From positions 20,541,515 through 20,605,514 of the forward strand of contig NC_081543.1 in the NCBI RefSeq assembly GCF_901000735.1: 64,000 nt of DNA, given 5' to 3'. The stretch is from Corylus avellana. Its lineage: Eukaryota; Streptophyta; Magnoliopsida; Fagales; Betulaceae. Below are positions 58,057 to 64,000 of the stretch, in pieces (the stretch's first letter is position 1; each line of letters opens with the position of its first letter). Both the position numbers and the translations under genes were made by a program. Under the pieces are notes generated by a model. That model was not told where the DNA came from. It saw nothing but the letters and a program-made list of their open reading frames with translations, and made no database searches.

Positions 58057-59400
58057 AGCAAAACAAAACGAAAAATAGAATGAAAACAAAACAAAACAAA
58101 ACATAAATCCTCTTTCGTGGGAGAGACGATTGCATTTAGCATATGCAACAAGCCTTTTAAACCCCTAGGCATCCCTAGTGGACGAGTGAAGTCTCGTGAG
58201 GGCTTAACAGGAATGATACCCACAAACATTGTAGTACTATGTTGTTAACAAGAAAGAAGTTTCACATAAACCATGGTTCTCATTCATGAGCAAACTTAAA
58301 AAGACAAACACCATCATCACTATCAAAAGGAAATCCAGAATCAAATCACTCATAAATGAACAATTTAGACTTCATATGTTCTGAAATGTGTAAAGTGTAA
58401 TTAGCATACAATCATGAAGCTTTCAGCTTAAACTCAAGACAAGTTCCATAAAATTTGTAAGAATCCCTAACAGATGAAACAACCAAGGCAAGATATGCAA
58501 CTTTTTTTTTTTTTTTTTTTTAACAGACTTTGTAGTGTCTAACTCCCTTAAGCTTTCTAATTGACCCATGTAACAAGTGTTAGGCCAATGACTCCCAAGC
58601 CAGTGGCTTTAGGGCACTAGATGTAAAACATCTCTAAGGGCTTAGTAACTTAAGTCAACAAGGCTACGAAGCCAGACTAGCCATATCTTAAATCAATATT
58701 GAATTTCACACCTTTTGACACGAACACTCAATGCTTAATGAGGCAAGAGGTCCGGTTACTCAACGAAAAACTCAACATGATCTTTCTTTTCTTTTTCCTT
58801 CTCTTTTTATTTATTTATTTTTTATTTTTTTATATCTTGCAAGCCAATGGTTATTCATCAATAGGTCATCCAACAAATCTCAAAGAGAACAAGCTTAAGC
58901 TCAAACATCATACCTCACAGAAAACATGCTAATGTGCTCATAAAAATTTATCTCAAAACAAGTGAAATCTCTTTTACCCAAAAATAAGTCAAAGGACTTA
59001 GACTCCAAATGACATAATGATGTGTTCAACCCTTTAAGCAAGCTAATGAAATGCAAACCACAGTCACAGTTTAACTCAAACTTGACAAAAACATAGCATA
59101 ATTAATTTTTTTTTTTTTTCAAATTTTTTAACACAAAAAGACAAATAAAACTAAACAAATAAAAACAAAAATAAATAGACAAAGATAGACAAAGTGTTTT
59201 TCCATACCCCCAAACTTGAATCACACATTGTCCTCAATGTAGGCAGAAACACAATACCAAGAGGTATAAGGAACCAGAGTGAGCAAAGAGACGACCCCCA
59301 AACTTACTCATAATAACACCTGTCCTGAAAAACACAAAAATAAAACAAAAATGAAGATAGACGAAACAACACAAAAAATGACTAAAAATACCAAAGAAAA
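58057..59400 (-). other. Athila 3' non-coding region, no env-like ORF
   Basis: About 1.3 kb with no ORF above 80 codons. It holds the conserved block (about 58520-58680), poly-T tracts near 58500 and 59105, and the internal hairpin/G-tract (59203-59246). Its left half is nearly the same as 10180-11050 in El-3. Confidence 0.7.
59203..59246 (-). promoter_or_regulatory. Internal hairpin and G-tract of the Athila element
   Basis: Minus-strand CTACATTGAGGACAATGTGT followed by CAAGTTTGGGGGTATGG. About 1.2 kb from the terminal module. Confidence 0.6.
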
Positions 59401-59447
59401 AGGAATGCCTTCCATAAGCGCTAAGTTTACAGTCTTCAGCCAGACTT
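59401..59447 (-). other. Conserved post-stop block, Athila copy
   Basis: Starts about 15 bases after the pol stop. Core AACTTAGCGCTTATGGAAGG on the minus strand. Confidence 0.7.
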
Positions 59448-59461
59448 TTCACCGCTGATGA

Positions 59462-62400
59462 TTAAGTAGACGACGTAGGATCTTCCAAAGGCAATTCCTC
59501 ACTCTCCGAAATTTCCAGTTCCAAGAATGGCTTCAACCGCTGACCATTGACCTTGAGAGCACTTCCATTCTTAGGATCCTGGATTTCGATGGCTCCATGA
59601 GTAGAAACTGCACGCACTATGAATGGTCCAGTCCATCGGGATTTGAGCTTTCCTGGAAACAGATGCAGACGTGAGTTGTAAAGGAGGACTTTCTGACCAA
59701 CTTCAAATGATCTTCTCAAAATGTTTTGGTCATGGATCTTCTTCATCTGATCTTTGTATAGCTTGGCACAGTTGTAGGCATCATTCCTCAATTCTTCTAA
59801 TTCATCTAGCTGTAACTTCCTTTGCTCACCAGCCTTGGTGAGGTTGAAATTTAGCTGCTTTATAGCCCAATAAGCCCGGTGCTCCAATTCCACAGGGAGG
59901 TGACAAGCCTTGCCATACACGAGTCGGTAGGGAGACATGCCAATTGGAGTCTTGAATGCAGTCCGGTATGCCCACAGAGCGTCATTGAGTCGAAGAGACC
60001 AGTCCTTCCTTGTCGGGTTCACCGTCTTTTCTAATATCCTCTTGATTTCTCTGTTGGATATCTCAACTTGCCCACTTGTCTGAGGATGGTAGGGAGTTGC
60101 AACTTTATGAGTAATACCATACTTCTTCATGAGTTGCTCAAAATATCGGTTGCAGAAATGCTTCCCCCCATCACTGATGATGGCACGTGGTGTCCCAAAA
60201 CGTGCGAACACATTTTCCTTCAAAAATTGCAACACGACTCTGTGATCATTAGTCTTGCAGGCAATAGCCTCCACCCACTTGGAAACATAATCCACCGCCA
60301 CAAGGATGAAAAGATACCCATAAGAATTAGGGAAGGGACCCATGAAATCAATGCCCCAAACATCAAACAGCTCCACAATAAGGATCGGGTTCAGCGGCAT
60401 CATATTCCTTCTTCCAATGCTCCCCAACTTCTGGCATCTATCACAGGCTGAACAGTAGGCATGGGCATCACGAAAAATGGAGGGCCAATAGAATCCACTT
60501 TGAAGAATCTTCGCCGCGGTCTTTTTAGAACTGAAGTGGCCTCCACATGCATGATCATGGCAAAAAGATAGGACATTTTGCTGGTCATTTTCAGGAATGC
60601 ATCTCCTTATAATCTGATCTGGGCAGTATTTGAACAGGTAAGGATCATCCCAAAAGAAGTACTTCGCCCCAGCCAAGAATTTTGATTTGTCTTGCCTAGT
60701 CCAATGTGATGGCATTTGGGCAGTGACAAGGTAGTTCACTATGTCTGCGAACCATGGTGCATGATTTTGAGAGATGTGCATAAGTTGTTCATCAGGGAAT
60801 GTCTCAGCAATCGGCACAGCATTTTCATTGAAGTCGACAACCAGCCTAGATAGATGGTCAGCTACCACATTCTCGGAACCCTTCTTGTCCCGAATTTCAA
60901 TATCAAACTCTTGCAGCAACAGAATCCACCGGATGAGACGAGATTTAGCATCTTTCTTTGACAATAGATATTTCAGTGCAGCATGATCCGAGTAGACTAA
61001 GACTTTAGACCCTAGCAAGTAAGATCTAAACTTATCCAGAGCAAACACTACAGCTAACAACTCCTTTTCAGTAGTGGAGTAGTTAAGTTGTGCATCATTC
61101 AGAGTCTTGCTGGCATAGTATATGACATGCGGAATCTTCTCTACTCGCTGACCCAAAACGGCTCCCATAGCATAATCAGAGGCATCACACATTATCTCGA
61201 ACGGAACCCCCCAATTAGGTGGCTGAATGATTGGTGTAGAAGTTAAGGTCTTTTTCAGAATCTCAAAGGCTGTCTGGCACTTGTCATTGAAGTCAAAAGG
61301 AACATCTTTTGCCAATAGATTACATAGAGGTCTTGCTATCTTGCTGAAGTCCTTGATGAATCTTCTGTAGAACCCAGCATGTCCCAGAAATGACCGAACC
61401 TCCTTAACTGTCCGCGGGGGCGGAAGGTTAGATATCAGATCAACCTTAGCTCTGTCAACCTCAATACCTTTGTGGGAAATTACATGCCCTAAAACAATTC
61501 CTTGTTTCACCATGAAGTGGCATTTTTCCCAATTCAGAACCAAATTCTTCTCCTTGCACCGTACCAGCACCAATGTGAGATGATGTAGACATTCCCTAAA
61601 TGATGAACCAAAGACTGAGAAGTCATCCATGAAGATCTCCAGGTGACGTTCAACCATATCTGAAAAGATGCTGATCATACATCGCTGAAAAGTGGCGGGT
61701 GCATTGCACAATCCAAACGGCATACGGCGATAGGCAAACGTACCGAACGGACAAGTGAAAGTAGTCTTCTCTTGATCTTCGGGGTCCAGTGGAATTTGGT
61801 TGTAGCCGGAGTAACCATCAAGGAAACAGTAGTACTCATGGCCTGCCAATCTCTCCAACATCTGATCGATGAAAGGTAGAGGAAAATGGTCTTTTCTTGT
61901 CACGGCATTTAACTTCCTGTAGTCAATGCACACTCTCCATCCTGACTGCACACGAGTGGGGACCAACTCATTTTCCTTGTTCTTGATAACTGTAATCCCT
62001 GCCTTCTTCGGCACCACATGAATGGGACTCACCCATTTGCTGTCAGAGATTGGGTATATGATTCCCGCATCCAGAAGTTTAATTACCTCTGCTCGAACTA
62101 CCTCTTGCATGGCCGGATTCAACCGTCTCTGTGGCTCGCGAGAAGTTTTAGCATTTTCTTCCAGATGAATCTTATGCATCACTACTGTAGGGCTGATTCC
62201 TTTGATATCTTCTATTGACCACCCGATTGCTTCTTTATGCTCTCTCAAAACTTCTAACAGCTCATGTTCCTGATCACTATCCAAATCGGCAGCAATGATC
62301 ACAGGCAGAGATTCTATAGGATCCAGATACTTGTACTTCAGGGTGTCTGGTAGAGGCTTCAACTCCCGCTTGACAGGCTCAGCTGCTAATGAAGATGGAT

Positions 62401-64000
62401 CAGGGGACGATGTCAAAGTAATTTCTGTAGTCTCCGTCTTTATCTCAGGAGTTGAGTCTAACAAGGCGTCAGCTTGTTCCAATAAAGTGTCCAGTGCCAT
62501 GTCACTTCCCAGTGCAATCAGGCATTCTCCCAAGGGGTCTTCAATATCTGGTTCATTGACAGTTTTCTCTACTATCTCCTCAATTAAGCATGTGCTTCTG
62601 ACCTCCTCATACTCAAATGGCTGCTTGCTGATATCAAAGATGTTCAGTTCCACTGTCATGTTTCCAAATGATATCTTCATGACTCCAGTTCTACAGTTGA
62701 TTAGGGCATTAGCCGTAGCTAAAAAGGGACGCCCTAATATGATTGGAACTTGAATTTCTGCATTTTCCGTCTCTGTATCTAGGACAATGAAGTCCACAGG
62801 GTAGTAGAACTTATCAACTTTGATCAGCACGTCTTCAATAATTCCCCTTGGAACCTTCACAGATCTGTCAGCCAACTGAAGTGTAATTGAAGTGGATTTC
62901 AACTCTCCCAATCCCAACTGAACAAATACTGAATATGGCAGTAGATTTACACTGGCCCCCAAATCCAACAGAGCTTTCTCAACTCGATTGTCACCAATCT
63001 TGCAAGCAATGGTAGGACATCCAGGGTCCTTATACTTTACAGGCATCTTGTATTGCAAGATAGAGCTGACCTGCTCAGTCAGGAAAGCTTTCTTGGGGAC
63101 GTTCGTCTTTCTCTTGATGGTGACCAAATCCTTCAGAAATTTGGCATAAGAAGGCACTTGCTGGATGGCATCTAGGAATGGAATGTTTATCTGCACTTGC
63201 TTGAACACTTCCAAAATATCATCGAACTTCGAGCTCTTCTTTGGCGGTTTCAGTCTTTCTGGATATGGAGCTTTGGGTATATACTTTTTGGAAGGATCCT
63301 CAGTAATCGGAATGGCAATGTCCGGTCCTGTGTCTTCCGCAGGCTTGTCCAGGTTTTCCTTCTCTTCTGCAACCTTAGTGGCCTCTTCAGGCATGACCAC
63401 TTGATTATCCACCTGTTTGCCTGACCTCAAAGTGGTGATGGCTTGTACATGATCCTGACCATGCATAGAGGCAGAGGAACTTCCAATCACAAATTGCCCT
63501 TTTGGGTTAGGCACAGGTTGACTAGGGAACTTCCCTCTTTCTCTTTCCCCCACTTGATTTGCTAGATGGCCAACTTGTCCTTCTACCTTGATCATGGCCT
63601 GCTTAAGTTCTTGTATGTCTCTGCCATTAGCCATGTTGGAATTCCTCAGCTCCTGTACAGCTTGGTTGGTGAAACCTTTTAGCTCTTGTACAGATTGGGA
63701 GTTGGAATTCTTGAGCTCTTGTATAGCTTGGGAGTTGCTCATGGTAGCATTCTTCATATCTTGTATGTTCGTATCCATTGATTGCATGAATGCTTTCATC
63801 ATGTGTTCCAGTGATGACTGTGGTGCAGGCTGTGGCCCTTGAGTGGTGGATTGATAAGCAGGAGGTTGAGTTTGGTGAGATGGCCTGAACTGATTCTGAG
63901 CTTGAATGGATGTATCTCTCTGGTTCAGTGGTTGATTCTGCTTCCAAGAGAAATTAGGGTGATTCCGCCACCCTGGATTGTAAGTTTCGGAAAACAGCCC
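59462..64000 (-). CDS. Athila gag-pol polyprotein, uninterrupted, 5'-partial
   Basis: 1,512 codons are open from the right edge to the stop at 59464-59462; the ATG at 63802 is internal because the frame continues upstream with [20 protein letters not shown], the gag segment after the knuckle. Residues below count from 64000. A repeated NSQ/QELK region lies at about 65-140. Protease DLGAS has Asp346. RT spans about 625-810 with FMDD (Asp792-793). RNase H has CDASDYAMG (Asp939) and [10 protein letters not shown] (Asp1005). The integrase HHCC finger is at about 1145-1192, with catalytic D1218, D1277 and E1313 (the last two spaced D35E), then a GPF-type end at about 1450. Gag and pol share one frame with no stop, so it looks recently active. 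Clade is judged from motifs such as [17 protein letters not shown]. Confidence 0.93.
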   Translation of the reverse strand, partial: GLFSETYNPGWRNHPNFSWKQNQPLNQRDTSIQAQNQFRPSHQTQPPAYQSTTQGPQPAPQSSLEHMMKAFMQSMDTNIQDMKNATMSNSQAIQELKNSNSQSVQELKGFTNQAVQELRNSNMANGRDIQELKQAMIKVEGQVGHLANQVGERERGKFPSQPVPNPKGQFVIGSSSASMHGQDHVQAITTLRSGKQVDNQVVMPEEATKVAEEKENLDKPAEDTGPDIAIPITEDPSKKYIPKAPYPERLKPPKKSSKFDDILEVFKQVQINIPFLDAIQQVPSYAKFLKDLVTIKRKTNVPKKAFLTEQVSSILQYKMPVKYKDPGCPTIACKIGDNRVEKALLDLGASVNLLPYSVFVQLGLGELKSTSITLQLADRSVKVPRGIIEDVLIKVDKFYYPVDFIVLDTETENAEIQVPIILGRPFLATANALINCRTGVMKISFGNMTVELNIFDISKQPFEYEEVRSTCLIEEIVEKTVNEPDIEDPLGECLIALGSDMALDTLLEQADALLDSTPEIKTETTEITLTSSPDPSSLAAEPVKRELKPLPDTLKYKYLDPIESLPVIIAADLDSDQEHELLEVLREHKEAIGWSIEDIKGISPTVVMHKIHLEENAKTSREPQRRLNPAMQEVVRAEVIKLLDAGIIYPISDSKWVSPIHVVPKKAGITVIKNKENELVPTRVQSGWRVCIDYRKLNAVTRKDHFPLPFIDQMLERLAGHEYYCFLDGYSGYNQIPLDPEDQEKTTFTCPFGTFAYRRMPFGLCNAPATFQRCMISIFSDMVERHLEIFMDDFSVFGSSFRECLHHLTLVLVRCKEKNLVLNWEKCHFMVKQGIVLGHVISHKGIEVDRAKVDLISNLPPPRTVKEVRSFLGHAGFYRRFIKDFSKIARPLCNLLAKDVPFDFNDKCQTAFEILKKTLTSTPIIQPPNWGVPFEIMCDASDYAMGAVLGQRVEKIPHVIYYASKTLNDAQLNYSTTEKELLAVVFALDKFRSYLLGSKVLVYSDHAALKYLLSKKDAKSRLIRWILLLQEFDIEIRDKKGSENVVADHLSRLVVDFNENAVPIAETFPDEQLMHISQNHAPWFADIVNYLVTAQMPSHWTRQDKSKFLAGAKYFFWDDPYLFKYCPDQIIRRCIPENDQQNVLSFCHDHACGGHFSSKKTAAKILQSGFYWPSIFRDAHAYCSACDRCQKLGSIGRRNMMPLNPILIVELFDVWGIDFMGPFPNSYGYLFILVAVDYVSKWVEAIACKTNDHRVVLQFLKENVFARFGTPRAIISDGGKHFCNRYFEQLMKKYGITHKVATPYHPQTSGQVEISNREIKRILEKTVNPTRKDWSLRLNDALWAYRTAFKTPIGMSPYRLVYGKACHLPVELEHRAYWAIKQLNFNLTKAGEQRKLQLDELEELRNDAYNCAKLYKDQMKKIHDQNILRRSFEVGQKVLLYNSRLHLFPGKLKSRWTGPFIVRAVSTHGAIEIQDPKNGSALKVNGQRLKPFLELEISESEELPLEDPTSST

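Larger units (their letters stand above)
56647..64000 (-). mobile_element. Autonomous-type Athila element, 5' end beyond the window
   Basis: Minus strand, from the right edge: open gag-pol (64000-59462), post-stop block, hairpin/G-tract, conserved block (about 58520-58680), polypurine tract and 3' LTR (56647-58023). The 5' LTR, primer site and gag start lie to the right. Its LTR family (B) and 3' region match El-3 closely. There is no env-like ORF between pol and the LTR. Confidence 0.9.

Noticed and set aside
60068..60451. 127-codon plus-strand ORF, and others such as 62295-62753
   Set aside because: Antisense shadows of the intact Athila polyprotein frame.

Overview
This is plant nuclear DNA, almost certainly from a eudicot: AT-rich, with Athila-type and Tekay-type Ty3 retrotransposons, a Cassandra (5S rRNA-bearing) LTR, an L1-type LINE, a CACTA end and two MITEs. 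I found no host protein gene, tRNA gene or ribosomal array. The window is a heterochromatin-like pile of nested retroelements. The genus cannot be read from the sequence.

Layout. 1-977 is the 3' internal end of a minus-strand Athila-like element (El-1), cut by a CACTA end (978-3000) that carries a solo LTR (1009-2505). El-2 (3001-8689, minus) is a non-autonomous element; its right LTR holds a Tourist-like MITE and is broken by El-3 (8690-15880, minus, probably chimeric), which itself carries a plus-strand solo LTR (11057-12358). From 15881 to 39130 there is a multi-level nest: El-6 (18983-26394, minus) sits in the 5' LTR of El-5 (17924-30892, plus). El-5 sits in the 3' internal region of El-4 (15881-32238, plus, 5'-truncated). 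El-4 abuts the gag of El-7 (32239-35648, minus), which interrupts an LTR of El-8 (35649-37283). El-9 (37284 to about 39130) starts inside El-8. A 5'-truncated Tekay chromovirus follows (39131-45082, plus), then an L1 pseudogene (45083-52605, minus) holding a Cassandra LTR, two Athila-type solo LTRs and a hAT MITE, then a second Tekay-type LTR (52606-54518). 54519-56646 is poorly assigned. The right end (56647-64000, minus) is an Athila element whose gag-pol frame is open for 1,512 codons and runs off the window.

How the parts relate. The right-end Athila element is the only one with an open frame containing protease, RT, RNase H and integrase, so relatives of it are the plausible source of enzymes for the pol-less elements. 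Those carry related LTRs, a tRNA-Asp-type primer site, a short ORF that starts at a nucleocapsid zinc knuckle with no capsid domain, and several conserved non-coding modules. These are a block straight after the stop codon, two hairpin plus G-tract modules about 1.2 kb apart, a conserved block of roughly 150 bp between them, and arrays of a GATCGAGCGC motif in leaders and in some promoters. These recurrent modules are the most interesting content.

Limits. Boundaries rest on reading LTR ends and target-site duplications by eye. Percent identities are impressions, not computed values. Clade names come from recognised motifs, not from searches.
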